From positions 34,901-77,504 of the forward strand of contig CADCNV010000008.1 of assembly GCA_902802825.1 (NCBI GenBank): DNA of 42,604 nt, given 5' to 3'. The notes beneath the pieces are model-generated. The model saw only the letters and a list, made by a program, of their open reading frames with translations. It ran no database searches and was not told the origin of the DNA. Shown piece by piece: positions 1 through 8,475 of this stretch. Source of the stretch: an uncultured bacterium (lineage in GTDB: Bacteria > Cyanobacteriota > Vampirovibrionia > Gastranaerophilales > Gastranaerophilaceae). Made by a program: the position numbers and the translations under genes. Position 1 is the stretch's first letter. Every line of letters begins with the position of its first letter.

Positions 1-522
1 ATTAATCGTTCTTTCAATGGTGTAAATATCTATTGTGCCGGAGAATATTCAAAAAATCTTCAAAAAATGATTAGAGGTTTAAAATATCACCGCCAACGTG
101 ATTTGGCATATTATCAGGCAAAATTTATGTATGAATATTGGAAGCGGTTAAATATCGAGGGTGATTTTCAGATTGTTCCCGTCCCGATTTATCCAAAGCG
201 TTTGAAGAAACGTAAGTACAATCACATGGAGCTTGTCGGGGAAGAATTTTCAAAACTTTCCGGCTATGAGCTGAATTCTGAATTGATAAAACGTATAAAA
301 GATACAAAACCGCAATATAATCTTAAAAAAGCGCAACGGCTGGTGAATTTGGACAAAGCGTTTAAGGTCGATAAAAATAAATTACTTCAGGATAAACGAG
401 TTCTTTTAATTGATGATATCTGTACAACCGGCTCAACATTTGAAGAAATGATAAGAGAACTCAACAAGGCAGAAATTTGTGATATAGTTTGCTTTGCGAC
501 TACAACACCATATATGAGATAA
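1..522 (+). CDS. comF: ComF family phosphoribosyltransferase-like protein (5' end outside window)
   Basis: The frame is open from base 1 and the gene continues upstream of the window, so the N-terminal zinc-finger region expected in ComF is not visible. The visible part has the ComF signatures: an N-terminal YCAGEYS / I-R-G-L-K-Y-H segment, P-V-P-I-Y followed by R-x-R-K-Y-N-H, and the PRPP-binding loop V-L-L-I-D-D-I-C-T-T-G-S-T near the end. ComF proteins belong to the type I phosphoribosyltransferase fold and support DNA uptake in naturally competent bacteria; the substrate is not known. An internal ATG at 67 is not the start because homology-like sequence lies before it. The next gene begins 3 nt after the stop, so the two are probably cotranscribed. 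Confidence 0.88.
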   Translation: MNRSFNGVNIYCAGEYSKNLQKMIRGLKYHRQRDLAYYQAKFMYEYWKRLNIEGDFQIVPVPIYPKRLKKRKYNHMELVGEEFSKLSGYELNSELIKRIKDTKPQYNLKKAQRLVNLDKAFKVDKNKLLQDKRVLLIDDICTTGSTFEEMIRELNKAEICDIVCFATTTPYMR

Positions 523-525
523 AAA

Positions 526-837
526 ATGATACTGACAGAATTTGCAAAATTTTTACAAGATTATAACGAAGAACTTATGACGCATAAAACTACGCCATTG
601 GCACTTTTGCACGAATGGTTGTATAAAGTTATAAACAAAAATCCCAAAAGTAATGTGGAAAAAATTGTGCATAAAGAAATTTTATATTGCCAAAATGACA
701 ACGGAGATTATTTAATTGTCGGGAAATCGGATAGCGGACGCAAACTTGTGACTTCTTTAATTAATTTTGCAAACAGTTATAAAAACTATAATCATGCCAA
801 GTGGCTTGAGATGGTAGAACAAAAATATCACAAGTAG
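526..837 (+). CDS. Hypothetical protein, 103 residues, downstream of comF
   Basis: I do not recognise this protein. It is small and soluble-looking, with no signal peptide or membrane segment. It is mostly helical in composition, with one polar middle stretch (C-Q-N-D-N-G-D-Y-L-I-V-G-K) that could be a beta hairpin. Its ATG lies 3 nt after the comF stop and no separate ribosome-binding site is evident, so translation is probably coupled to comF. A strong 14-bp hairpin begins within its last codons, which argues that it ends the transcription unit. Coding status rests on the tight spacing and complete frame; function is unknown. Confidence 0.7.
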   Translation: MILTEFAKFLQDYNEELMTHKTTPLALLHEWLYKVINKNPKSNVEKIVHKEILYCQNDNGDYLIVGKSDSGRKLVTSLINFANSYKNYNHAKWLEMVEQKYHK

Positions 838-850
838 ATATTTTTGTTCT
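816..850 (+). terminator. Hairpin terminator overlapping the stop codon of the 526-837 gene
   Basis: Left arm 816-829 and right arm 837-850 are perfectly complementary over 14 bp (AGAACAAAAATATC with GATATTTTTGTTCT), with a 7-nt loop that contains part of the TAG stop codon. The T-rich run lies inside the right arm rather than after it, so its efficiency as an intrinsic terminator is uncertain. Confidence 0.55.
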
Positions 851-880
851 TATAATGCTAATTATAGGAATGAAGGATTG

Positions 881-1201
881 TCTGCTTTTCTTTTTTATTG
901 CGATGAAAAAAGAAAAGCAGATAGAAAAGAAAAACACGCTATACACAACAATGCCTTTGGCATTGTCACGCCCTCAGATATAAGCATAGAGTGCTTAAAC
1001 GTTTTTGTCCTTGCGGACAAAAATCAATCAGGCGCCTAAGACAACGGCGCCTTTGATGGCAGTTTGTCGAATGCGGGGCGTTGTCCTTAGCCCCGCCAAG
1101 AGATTTTTGCCGACAGGCAAAAATATATATTACCACGAAGTGGTGTTATGCTGCCGAAGGCAGTATTATAATCAGCGAGTTTTTCTTTTTTGGTTCGTTT
1201 T
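881..1201. repeat. Hairpin-rich non-coding element with imperfect terminal inverted repeats
   Basis: The gap between the comF unit and gyrA holds no convincing gene. It contains a chain of short perfect hairpins: 881-896/906-921 (16 bp), 948-955/959-966, 981-986/992-997, 1002-1010/1015-1023, 1030-1036/1046-1052, 1073-1079/1090-1096, 1104-1111/1116-1123, 1132-1136/1140-1144 and 1148-1155/1159-1166 (one G-U pair). The segment at 924-940 is an imperfect inverted copy of 1174-1190 (15 of 17 positions), so the whole looks like a small non-autonomous element with terminal inverted repeats. Short open frames that cross it have no ribosome-binding sites and simply read through the hairpins. Confidence 0.6.
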
Positions 1202-1280
1202 TTCTTTTTGCTTCAAGACAAAAAGTATGCGAATTATTCTTAACCATTTGTAAAGAATTTGGGCATGATGCTTTTGTTTA

Positions 1281-1289
1281 TGGTATAAT
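1281..1289 (+). promoter_or_regulatory. gyrA promoter, extended -10
   Basis: A perfect TATAAT at 1284-1289 is preceded by TGG, giving an extended -10 (TGnTATAAT). No good -35 box is present at the usual distance. Transcription would start near 1296, giving a leader of about 25 nt that contains GGAGG at 1308-1312. Confidence 0.6.
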
Positions 1290-1320
1290 TTAGTCATAAG
1301 AAGACTTGGAGGATATGTAA

Positions 1321-3042
1321 TTGACTACTCAACAGAACATGTTTGGAGATGGGAAAATTGTTCCCGTTAATATAAGAGAAGAGATGAAGCGCTCATACAT
1401 TGACTATGCAATGAGTGTTATCGTAGGACGTGCTTTGCCTGACGTTCGTGACGGTTTAAAACCGGTTCACAGACGTATTTTGTATTCTATGAATGAACTT
1501 GGGATGTATCCTGATAAACCGTTCAGAAAATGCGCTCGTATTGTAGGGGAAGTTTTAGGTAAATATCACCCGCATGGTGACAGCTCTGTTTATGAAGCAT
1601 TAGTTCGTATGGCTCAGGACTTTTCAACAAGATATTTGATGGTTGACGGGCACGGGAACTTCGGTTCTGTTGATGGCGATGGTGCTGCTGCGATGCGTTA
1701 TACAGAAGCCCGCATGCACAAAATTACCCAGTCAATGCTTGCTGATATTGATTGCGAAACGGTTGAATTTCAGCCAAACTTTGATGGTTCTTTGCAGGAA
1801 CCGACAGTTCTTCCTGTAAGATTGCCAATGCTTTTATTAAACGGTGTTTCCGGTATTGCTGTCGGTATGGCAACTAATATTCCTCCGCATAACTTGTGCG
1901 AAGTAGTTGACGGTACGATTGCACTGATTGATAATCCAAATATTACAATTCCTGAATTGATGGAATATATTAAAGGTCCTGATTTCCCGACAGCAGCTAC
2001 TATTGTAGGGAAAAATGATATAAAACAAGCTTACGAAACAGGGCGCGGCTCAATTACAATGTCTGCGGTTTCCGGCTTTGAAGAAATTGCAGGCGGTGCA
2101 GGTCGTCAGGGAAGAACAGCTATTGTTATTACCGAGATTCCTTATCAGGTTAACAAGGCGATGCTTATTGAAAAAATTGCCGATCTTGTTAAAGATGAAA
2201 AAATTAAAGGTATTTCTGATATTCGTGATGAATCTGACCGTGAAGGTATGAGAATCGTTATCGAATTGAAGCGTGATGCTAAACCTGATGTTGTTCGCAA
2301 TAATTTGTATAAATTTACTCAGCTTGAAACAACATTTGGTGTTAATATGGTTGCTTTGTGCGGTCAACAGCCAAGGTTGATGAACCTATACGAAGTGTTG
2401 AATGAATTTGTTGAACACAGAATAGAAATTGTTACAAGAAGAACTATTTTCTATCTGAAAAAAGCAAAAATCAGGGCTCACATTTTAGCCGGTTTGATAA
2501 TCGCTCTTGGCTCAATTGATGAAGTTATCGAGCTTATCAAAAAATCTAAAACAACAGACATCGCACGTGATGGTTTGATGAGCAGATTCGGGCTTGATGC
2601 TGATCAGGCAAATGCTATTCTTGAAATGCAGTTACGCCGTTTGACCGGATTGGAACAGGATAAAGTTAAAGCAGAATACGATGAATTATTGAAGAAAATC
2701 GAAGAATATGAATCAATTTTGGCAAGCCGTCAAAAGATTCTCGACATTATCAAAACAGAACTTCTTGAAGATAAAGAAAAATATGGTGATGAGAGAAAAA
2801 CTCAAATCGTTCCTGAAAGAGGAGAAGTTACGATTGAAGATTTGACTCCAAATACTCCGATGGCGGTATTTATTACTCATCAGGGATATTTAAAACGTAT
2901 TCCTCTTGATACTTTCGAACGTCAGAACAGAGCAACAAGAGGTAAATCAGGTATAAAAACAAAAGAAGATGATGATATTCAGCATTTCTTTACTGCTATG
3001 ATGCATGATAAAGTATTGTTCTTCTCTCTTGAATGTATATGA
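1321..3042 (+). CDS. gyrA: DNA gyrase subunit A, N-terminal portion (frame broken near 3028)
   Basis: This is the breakage-reunion subunit of DNA gyrase, which with GyrB introduces negative supercoils. It starts at TTG 1321, 8 nt after a strong GGAGG; the earlier ATG at 1315 is followed at once by a stop. The catalytic tyrosine is Tyr127 in A-A-M-R-Y-T-E. The quinolone-determining region reads [10 protein letters not shown] (residues 83-92), with Ser and Glu at the two classic positions, as in susceptible enzymes. The segment [10 protein letters not shown] stands at the GyrA-box position in a form I associate with cyanobacteria. The frame runs to V-L-F-F-S-L and then hits a stop within five codons. 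The rest of the protein continues in the next frame from about 3028. About six codons that normally lie between the two parts are absent. Confidence 0.93.
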   Translation: MTTQQNMFGDGKIVPVNIREEMKRSYIDYAMSVIVGRALPDVRDGLKPVHRRILYSMNELGMYPDKPFRKCARIVGEVLGKYHPHGDSSVYEALVRMAQDFSTRYLMVDGHGNFGSVDGDGAAAMRYTEARMHKITQSMLADIDCETVEFQPNFDGSLQEPTVLPVRLPMLLLNGVSGIAVGMATNIPPHNLCEVVDGTIALIDNPNITIPELMEYIKGPDFPTAATIVGKNDIKQAYETGRGSITMSAVSGFEEIAGGAGRQGRTAIVITEIPYQVNKAMLIEKIADLVKDEKIKGISDIRDESDREGMRIVIELKRDAKPDVVRNNLYKFTQLETTFGVNMVALCGQQPRLMNLYEVLNEFVEHRIEIVTRRTIFYLKKAKIRAHILAGLIIALGSIDEVIELIKKSKTTDIARDGLMSRFGLDADQANAILEMQLRRLTGLEQDKVKAEYDELLKKIEEYESILASRQKILDIIKTELLEDKEKYGDERKTQIVPERGEVTIEDLTPNTPMAVFITHQGYLKRIPLDTFERQNRATRGKSGIKTKEDDDIQHFFTAMMHDKVLFFSLECI

Positions 3043-3865
3043 CTTCCCGGAAGGCGGTCGTCAGTCAAAAGGGTTGCCGATAATAAATGTTCTGCCTATC
3101 GAGCAGGATGAAAAAATAACGGCAGTTGTTCCTGTATCAGAATTCTCTCATGAACTTAACCTTATTATGTTAACTAAAAAAGGTAATATAAAGAGAATTG
3201 AACTTGATAACTTCTCTAATATCAGAAGAAACGGAATTATTGCAATCGGTTTGGATGAAGGCGACAGCTTGAATTGGGTTAAACTTGCCAAATCTTATGA
3301 TGAAATAATCATCGGTACATCATGCGGTATGGCAATCAGATTCCCGATTAAAGATTTAAGACCGTTAGGCAGAAGTGCAAAAGGTGTAATTTCAATGAAG
3401 CTCAGATCCGGTGATGAAATTGTCGGCTGTGACATTGTTCCTCAGGCATATGATGCTGATTTGCTTGTTGTTACTTCAGACGGTTTTGGCAAACGTACTA
3501 AATTATCCGAATTCAGAACTCAAAACAGAGGCGGAATCGGTTTAATTGCCACGAAATTCAAAACTTCTGCATCAAGATTAGTTGCATTGACAATTGTTGA
3601 AGACAGTGATGATATTATGCTTGTAACCGCAAATGGTGTTGTTACAAGAATCAATGCCGGCTCTATTTCCCGTCAGGGCAGACCTGCAACAGGTGTCAGA
3701 GCGCAAAATCTAAATGACGGAGATAATGTTGTTTCTGTTAATAAGATTTTAAATCCTGATGAGAATGAAACATTCAAATCTCAAAATCCGGACGCTGAAG
3801 CTGCGGTTGAAAGTGACGTTCAGCAGACAAGTTTACTTGAACAGGAACCGCCTGTTGAAGAATAA
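3005..3865 (+). CDS. gyrA: DNA gyrase subunit A, C-terminal beta-pinwheel portion (separated by frameshift)
   Basis: This frame carries the remainder of GyrA, the C-terminal pinwheel domain that wraps DNA. Gyrase sequence begins at [11 protein letters not shown] (about 3030), directly continuing the homology lost at the end of the preceding frame. Pinwheel blade motifs such as I-K-R-I-E-L, G-F-G-K-R-T and G-V-V-T-R-I follow, ending in an acidic tail. The ATG at 3005 lies inside the upstream frame and the residues before about 3028 are not gyrase-like, so this is not a natural start. Together the two frames encode about 850 residues, the normal size of GyrA. Whether the gene is truly split or this is a sequence error cannot be decided from the window. 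Confidence 0.88.
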   Translation: MIKYCSSLLNVYDFPEGGRQSKGLPIINVLPIEQDEKITAVVPVSEFSHELNLIMLTKKGNIKRIELDNFSNIRRNGIIAIGLDEGDSLNWVKLAKSYDEIIIGTSCGMAIRFPIKDLRPLGRSAKGVISMKLRSGDEIVGCDIVPQAYDADLLVVTSDGFGKRTKLSEFRTQNRGGIGLIATKFKTSASRLVALTIVEDSDDIMLVTANGVVTRINAGSISRQGRPATGVRAQNLNDGDNVVSVNKILNPDENETFKSQNPDAEAAVESDVQQTSLLEQEPPVEE

Positions 3866-3880
3866 TATTTATTTAATAAT

Positions 3881-3915
3881 AAAAAAGGGCTCAAGAAATT
3901 TGAGCTCTTTTTTTT
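3881..3915. terminator. Intrinsic terminator between gyrA and the convergent 642-residue gene
   Basis: AAAGGGCTCAA pairs with TTGAGCTCTTT (11 bp with one G-U pair) around a short GAAA-type loop, followed by an uninterrupted T run. An A run flanks the other side, so the hairpin can serve gyrA and also the gene on the minus strand that ends at 3937. Confidence 0.85.
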
Positions 3916-3936
3916 GTGTTTATTTAAGTTGTTCGT

Positions 3937-5865
3937 TTAAGCAACTTTTCTCTTATGATTTAATTTTCCATGTTCAGTTAACAATTTTTCAAATTCATGC
4001 TGATAAATTGCTTTTGCATCTGCGGCTTTAAATTCTTTCTTCTTAGCCATTTTCAAATTGATGATTCTCTGTTCGGTTGAGTCTATTTCTTTGATAATAT
4101 CTTTAATATCAAATATTTTTTTGCCTGAAGAATCTGTTTGTTTCAGCATATAATTAACAAGTTTTTTGTTTCTTCCGGTAATTCTTGAATACAAATCTAT
4201 TGCATCGCGATTTTGAACAGATGGCTTTTGACCTGCCAATTTTTGCATTTTTCTTGTTTCTTTAATTGAGTCAAAGATTACAGGTAAAAGTTTTAATCTC
4301 ATTATTTTTGCACCGTTAGAGTAATCTCCTTGCTGAATTGTGTATGTTTTTGGTCCCAGTTTTTGTTTAATTATTTCATTTATGTCATTCTTAAGTTTTA
4401 ATTTTTTTGCTTCCCTTGCGTCTTTGAATGTACGTTTCAAGTCAATAATATGGGAGTCCGTTTTAATGCCGATTTCAAAGTCCGTAGTTGGGACTAATTG
4501 CTTTTCGTAATTTACAGCTTTTGCGGATGCGGCATTTTCGCTTCCTGCAATTCTGTTGTACCGGATTTTATTTATTTTGTTCTCAAAAATTTTTGCTATT
4601 TTCCTGATTCCTGATTCTTTTTTAGAGAATCCTGCTTTTATGGAATCTTCCATAATATTTTGATATCTTTCAGAAATATAAAATGGGTTCTCAATCTCAT
4701 TTTTTAGTGCTGTAATTCGTTCTTCTTCGTCTGTGTATCTGCATATACGTGCAATATTTTTGTGAAAAATTTCAGCTTTTTTTGCCGGAACTATGTCTAA
4801 AATTCGGTTTAATTCGCTTATGGAATTTACTTTAATATCATCGCCTAATATTTTATAAATGAAATTTGCACTGCTTTTATCCGTATCAATTCTTTCAAAA
4901 AGTTTTTTCATTGCAAGAACTTCATTTTGTGTAATATTTTTATCTTTTTTATCCGGAATTGTGTATTTGAATCTTTTTATTATATCAAGTCTTGTATCAA
5001 TATTTTCTTTACTGCAGGATTTATATATTTTTAAAATTTCGGCAAAATCTTCTTTTGTCATGTTGTTTTTGTAAATCATAAAATCAAAGAATATTGATTT
5101 TAAAAATTTTACGCCCTCTTTGGTGTAATTTTGTTCAAGAAACTTTTCTTCTGTTCCTATTGCGGATCTGATTTTTTCGGATTTCATCAAATCTGCAACA
5201 GCAATTTTTGCGTCATATGTGTATTTGTTATATGTTCCTGTTTTAACAATGTTATCAAGCTCTTTTATTGCATTTTCATTATTGATATTTATTTTTAAAT
5301 AAGAAGAATATGATTCCGGGTTTTTCATGTATTCTGATTTATTTGGGGATGTGAGCATATCAGTCATCATTTTAATTGAATTTTTTGAACCGCCCAAAAT
5401 CTCATGTTGTAATTTTTGAACAAATTCCAAATTTTTTTTATCATTACCGGCAGCTTTTAAAAGTTTTACGATGTATGAAAACGGGGCATCACTTCTGTTT
5501 ATGATATTAAAATGTGCCAAATGAGGATCTGTGACTGCTTTAAAAGTCTCAACCAATGCTTCGGGTGCTTCCTTTAAATTGTTCCCGCGTTCAAAATTTC
5601 TTGCATTATATTTGCTTACAAGTGTTTTTAAAAAATGGAATCTGTTTTCGTTAACATCTTTTGTTAGTTCAACTAAATCAGATGTTTTTACTCCTATAAT
5701 ATCTCCAAATCTGCCGCATTCATCACGTAAAAATTCTTGTTTTTTTAAGTTAACTTTTGTTTTTGGCATTAATGCTTTAATAGAACCAAAACCTTCAAAT
5801 GAAATATCATTATATGATTTGCTTTTAGTGTTTAAATTGTAATTGTTTATAGAATTTATTTGCAT
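3937..5865 (-). CDS. Uncharacterised 642-residue protein with N-terminal F-E-G tag
   Basis: I do not recognise a domain. The start is set by GGAG about 7 nt upstream. The N-terminus is polar and Asn-rich (M-Q-I-N-S-I-N-N, residues 1-8) and leads to I-S-F-E-G-F-G (21-27), matching a tag seen in another protein of this window at 16661. The remaining roughly 600 residues are Lys/Glu/Ile/Asn-rich and predicted helical, with no signal peptide, no membrane segment and no cysteine-rich motif. The last 40 residues are strongly basic. It is monocistronic, convergent with gyrA and shares its terminator. I believe proteins of this style are lineage-specific, but that is an inference. Confidence 0.75.
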   Translation of the reverse strand: MQINSINNYNLNTKSKSYNDISFEGFGSIKALMPKTKVNLKKQEFLRDECGRFGDIIGVKTSDLVELTKDVNENRFHFLKTLVSKYNARNFERGNNLKEAPEALVETFKAVTDPHLAHFNIINRSDAPFSYIVKLLKAAGNDKKNLEFVQKLQHEILGGSKNSIKMMTDMLTSPNKSEYMKNPESYSSYLKININNENAIKELDNIVKTGTYNKYTYDAKIAVADLMKSEKIRSAIGTEEKFLEQNYTKEGVKFLKSIFFDFMIYKNNMTKEDFAEILKIYKSCSKENIDTRLDIIKRFKYTIPDKKDKNITQNEVLAMKKLFERIDTDKSSANFIYKILGDDIKVNSISELNRILDIVPAKKAEIFHKNIARICRYTDEEERITALKNEIENPFYISERYQNIMEDSIKAGFSKKESGIRKIAKIFENKINKIRYNRIAGSENAASAKAVNYEKQLVPTTDFEIGIKTDSHIIDLKRTFKDAREAKKLKLKNDINEIIKQKLGPKTYTIQQGDYSNGAKIMRLKLLPVIFDSIKETRKMQKLAGQKPSVQNRDAIDLYSRITGRNKKLVNYMLKQTDSSGKKIFDIKDIIKEIDSTEQRIINLKMAKKKEFKAADAKAIYQHEFEKLLTEHGKLNHKRKVA

Positions 5866-6039
5866 TTATTTTCTCCGTTAATGTAAATGTATTGTGTTAA
5901 AAAATAAACAAAAAAAAATTTGCTATTCAATTATATAATAAATGAAAAAGAGATATTAAAGTATATCTAAAAATATATACAAAAATTAATCATACAAATA
6001 TTGGGTTTACTTTTTTCAAAAAAACATTAAGATGTGAGT

Positions 6040-6624
6040 ATGAAAAAATTATTATCTATAATTGTCGCTTTAATGATTATGAACACTCTTTGTGTAGGCG
6101 GGAGTACGTTTTGTCGTAAATTTTTACCGGCTGCTTATGCCGGGGATGAAGATTTGTGGGGTAGTTTCAATGTGGATATTCCGTCAGCAAAGGATCAAAA
6201 ATTTGTAAGCGATGAGGAGTTTGAAGCGGCGATAAAAAAGAAAAACAAAAAACTAGATAAATGGAAAAAAATTCTTTTAAATAACGGTTCACCGGGAGGG
6301 AAAGAATTTTCGCAGTCAAATGAAACGGAAGAAATAAATTCGCATCAGGGAGCTGATGCGTCATTGCCTGTTTTGGCTTTGCCTGTTGAAATTAAAATCG
6401 GAGAAGGGTACGTTCCTGTCGGCCATTATCAGGTCAAGGGCGAAAATGTGAATGGTCAAATAGTTTTGAGTTTGTACCAGGCACACGATTTGGTTGCAAA
6501 AATTCCTGCGATTGAAACCGATGAAGATTACGACCAGAAAGAAATTTTGTTTGCGAATTGGGTTAACGAGGATGATGACCACATAAAATTAATATATGGT
6601 TCGCTTGATTATAATGCACAATAA
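6040..6624 (+). CDS. Exported hypothetical protein, 194 residues
   Basis: The N-terminus from the ATG at 6040 is a typical signal peptide: two lysines, a hydrophobic core (L-L-S-I-I-V-A-L-M-I-M) and an A-Y-A cleavage site after residue 34, leaving a mature protein that begins G-D-E-D. A GTG two codons earlier would add M-S and is less likely. The mature part has a Lys-rich helix (about residues 55-85), a polar linker, and then a probable beta domain with G-E-G-Y-V-P-V-G-H-Y, ending in acidic strands. I recognise no family. The 3' end overlaps the convergent XRE gene by 62 bp. No clear Shine-Dalgarno site is visible. Confidence 0.72.
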   Translation: MKKLLSIIVALMIMNTLCVGGSTFCRKFLPAAYAGDEDLWGSFNVDIPSAKDQKFVSDEEFEAAIKKKNKKLDKWKKILLNNGSPGGKEFSQSNETEEINSHQGADASLPVLALPVEIKIGEGYVPVGHYQVKGENVNGQIVLSLYQAHDLVAKIPAIETDEDYDQKEILFANWVNEDDDHIKLIYGSLDYNAQ

Positions 6625-6934
6625 ATCTTATAAGTTTGTGGATTTTTTCAAGTTTTTTGGGGTTGTTTTTTGCAAGATTTAAAAATTTATCTATGTCTTG
6701 CAAAAGCTCGCCGGATGTTTGTATATGGTCGTTTGCGAAAAGTTGCTCTGTTGTAACATCAAGTGCTTTTAAAATTTTTTCAAGTGTCTCTGCCTTGACA
6801 AAGCTTGATCCAACCTCAATTCTGCTCAAATTACGCGGGTCAATATCAATCATTTCTGCAAGTTGTTCCTGAGTTAAATTTTTATTTTTTCTCAGTCTTT
6901 TTAATTTTTCGCCAAATGATTTTTTAAAGTCCAT
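6563..6934 (-). CDS. XRE-family helix-turn-helix transcriptional regulator
   Basis: Residues 3-60 form a Cro/C1-type HTH: F-G-E-K-L-K-R-L-R-K-N-K-N-L-T-Q-E-Q-L-A-E-M, then I-D-P-R-N-L-S-R-I-E-V-G as the recognition part. A short helical C-terminal tail follows, probably for dimerisation. The ATG at 6934 is chosen because AAGGA lies 7 nt upstream; a longer frame with 19 extra residues begins at 6991 but lacks a ribosome site and the extra residues are not XRE-like. The target is unknown. Its last 62 bp overlap the end of the exported-protein gene on the other strand, so transcription of one gene would interfere with the other. Confidence 0.88.
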   Translation of the reverse strand: MDFKKSFGEKLKRLRKNKNLTQEQLAEMIDIDPRNLSRIEVGSSFVKAETLEKILKALDVTTEQLFANDHIQTSGELLQDIDKFLNLAKNNPKKLEKIHKLIRFIVHYNQANHILILCGHHPR

Positions 6935-7170
6935 AGAATATTCCTTATCTAAAAAGTTGAATTTTAATAAAAAATCTACGTATAATGTCATACTATATTA
7001 ATTTTTGTAAACCTAAAACGGCAAGCTATATCTATAATTTTATAAAAATCTATGTAAAACATTAATATTTTGCGCAATTTTATAGGATTATATGTTTTTA
7101 TATAAATGTAAGTGATAAGTGATGTTGCAACACGAATCATCAGAGTACATATTAAGATAGGAGTTGAATT

Positions 7171-7845
7171 ATGAGATTAGACGGACCACAAAAAATTATG
7201 AAGGCGCAACCGAGATTACAAATTCGTGAAGGAATGAGCGTTGAAGATGTAAGAAAACATGGATCAGAAGGTCAAAAACTTGCTGCAAGTTTGTTTGACA
7301 CTGACGGAGCGTATATGGATTCGAACAATAATTGGGTAAAAGACGGCATTTTCAATAAAAAAGAAGCTGAATACTTTAACAGATTTAATTTTTCGGTAAA
7401 AGACGGCTCATTCACTATGTATGACCGCGAATCAGGTCATGTCACAGAAATTAAGTACAGTAATATTGAGGATTTGAAAAAAGTCTTAAATGCAAGTGTA
7501 AATGAACCAACATGTATTAGCGAATTTGGTAAAACCGGTGAACAAAAATTATATTTTGGCTCTGTAGGTGCAACAGAAGGGAAAACAACAATTGATTTAA
7601 CTAACAGAACAGTTGATGTAAATGGTCTTACAAACGGCAGTATTTATACCAATGGAAACAAAACGACTGTCAGAAATTCTAACCTTGAATTAGTATCAAG
7701 TTCATCCAAAGAAGTTGATATTCAAAATGTAAAATATCATGGATTATTTGGCGATAGAGAAACAGGGGTAACCGTAAGACCAAAAACAATATTAAATGTT
7801 GATGATAAATCAAAAGTTGATATTGAACGTAAAGATAAAGAATAG
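7171..7845 (+). CDS. Hypothetical protein with an EF-hand-like segment and a repetitive beta region
   Basis: I do not recognise the family. An AGGAG site lies 6-7 nt before the ATG. Residues 41-70 read F-D-T-D-G-A-Y-M-D-S-N-N-N ... D-G-I-F-N-K-K-E, which resembles a calcium-binding EF-hand/dockerin loop (D43, D45, N53, D58, E65) but is longer than the canonical 12-residue loop. Residues 135-205 are Asn/Thr/Val-rich short strands (D-V-N-G-L-T-N-G-S-I-Y-T-N-G-N), suggestive of a beta-solenoid. There is no signal peptide, and it is monocistronic. The calcium-binding idea is an inference. Confidence 0.72.
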   Translation: MRLDGPQKIMKAQPRLQIREGMSVEDVRKHGSEGQKLAASLFDTDGAYMDSNNNWVKDGIFNKKEAEYFNRFNFSVKDGSFTMYDRESGHVTEIKYSNIEDLKKVLNASVNEPTCISEFGKTGEQKLYFGSVGATEGKTTIDLTNRTVDVNGLTNGSIYTNGNKTTVRNSNLELVSSSSKEVDIQNVKYHGLFGDRETGVTVRPKTILNVDDKSKVDIERKDKE

Positions 7846-7855
7846 TAATAATAAT

Positions 7856-7932
7856 GGCGGGCATTGAATAAACTAGACAAAGTAAAAAAAAGTCGGTTTT
7901 AGGGTTCAGTTCAATTCATTACCCGCCTTTTT
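7856..7932 (+). terminator. Long-loop hairpin with T run after the 7171-7845 gene
   Basis: GGCGGG at 7856-7861 pairs with CCCGCC at 7922-7927, followed by TTTTT. The next bases inward (ATTGAA and TTCAAT) can also pair. The enclosed loop of about 45 nt is unusually long for a simple terminator, so a small structured RNA ending here is possible. It lies just before the 3' end of the convergent minus-strand gene. Confidence 0.5.
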
Positions 7933-7939
7933 ATTTATC

Positions 7940-8362
7940 TTATTTCTTGTTAAGATTATCAATTTCGGCGTTGAGTTCTTTTATCTGAACTTCAAGCTTT
8001 GTGCGTTCGTCAACAACTGATGTGAATGCCTTTTCCAGTGTCTTAATTTTAGCTTCCAAAACATCAACCTTTGATGCGTTGGCATCTGAAGATACATTTG
8101 TTTTTTCAAGCTCTCTTTTGTATGCTTTGACCTTGTCCTGCTGAACTCCCAAGAATAATGAAATAACCCCTGCTCCCGCAAATAAACCTGCACACAAAAC
8201 TATTATTGTGTATAGGGGAATACTTAATTCTTTTGTGATGTCTGAGGTGTATGAACTTCCTTTTAATAAATTTACATTCAGCGTTCCTGTGGTGTTTATC
8301 AAAACGATGTATATAACCGCGCAAATTATTACTATACTTAAGAAAAAGAATAATTTTTTCAT
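7940..8362 (-). CDS. LapA-like (DUF1049) two-helix membrane protein with coiled coil
   Basis: The 140-residue protein has an N-terminal membrane helix (about residues 4-24), a short loop with T-L-N-V-N-L-L, a second helix (about 50-72) and a cytoplasmic coiled coil (73-140) rich in Lys, Glu and Leu. This is the layout of the lipopolysaccharide assembly protein A family, which in Escherichia coli helps control LPS synthesis through LapB and LpxC. GGAG lies about 8 nt before the ATG. The presence of kdsA and kdsC in the window fits an LPS role, but no lapB homologue is adjacent, so the assignment is at family level. Confidence 0.65.
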   Translation of the reverse strand: MKKLFFFLSIVIICAVIYIVLINTTGTLNVNLLKGSSYTSDITKELSIPLYTIIVLCAGLFAGAGVISLFLGVQQDKVKAYKRELEKTNVSSDANASKVDVLEAKIKTLEKAFTSVVDERTKLEVQIKELNAEIDNLNKK

Positions 8363-8387
8363 TTAATGCTCTCCTGTTTGTATCTCC

Positions 8388-8475
8388 GGCATATGCCGAC
8401 CTGCTCGTATTTTGTCATTCTGAGGGCGAAGCCCGAAGAATCTCATATTTTATGTCGAAGCAAGTCCGCCCTACG
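8388..8475. repeat. Dispersed intergenic repeat, copy 1 (TCATTCTGAG ... GAAGAATCTC type)
   Basis: The segment 8414-8445 begins GTCATTCTGAGGGCGAAG and ends CCGAAGAATCTC. Its ends match, in reverse complement, the sequence at 42440-42465, so the window holds two copies. Within and around copy 1 are GGGC-GAA-GCCC, an AGGGCG/CGCCCT pair, and the 12-nt palindrome CGGCATATGCCG at 8388-8399. The repeat reaches the stop codon of the RluD-type gene. Confidence 0.65.

Noticed and set aside
1005..1293. Two overlapping open frames of 70-82 codons before gyrA
   Set aside because: They run through a series of hairpins, have no ribosome-binding sites and encode low-complexity Phe/Arg/Cys-rich sequence.
1566..1600. 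Fluoroquinolone-resistance changes in GyrA
   Set aside because: The two key positions are Ser88 and Glu92, the usual susceptible-type residues.
3005..3045. Programmed ribosomal frameshift in gyrA
   Set aside because: No slippery heptamer with a downstream structure is seen, and about six conserved codons are missing, which a frameshift signal would not explain.
7856..7927. tRNA gene (6-bp closing stem and a GGTTCA-like stretch)
   Set aside because: No anticodon arm, D arm or proper T arm can be drawn; the 3' arm runs straight into a T run.
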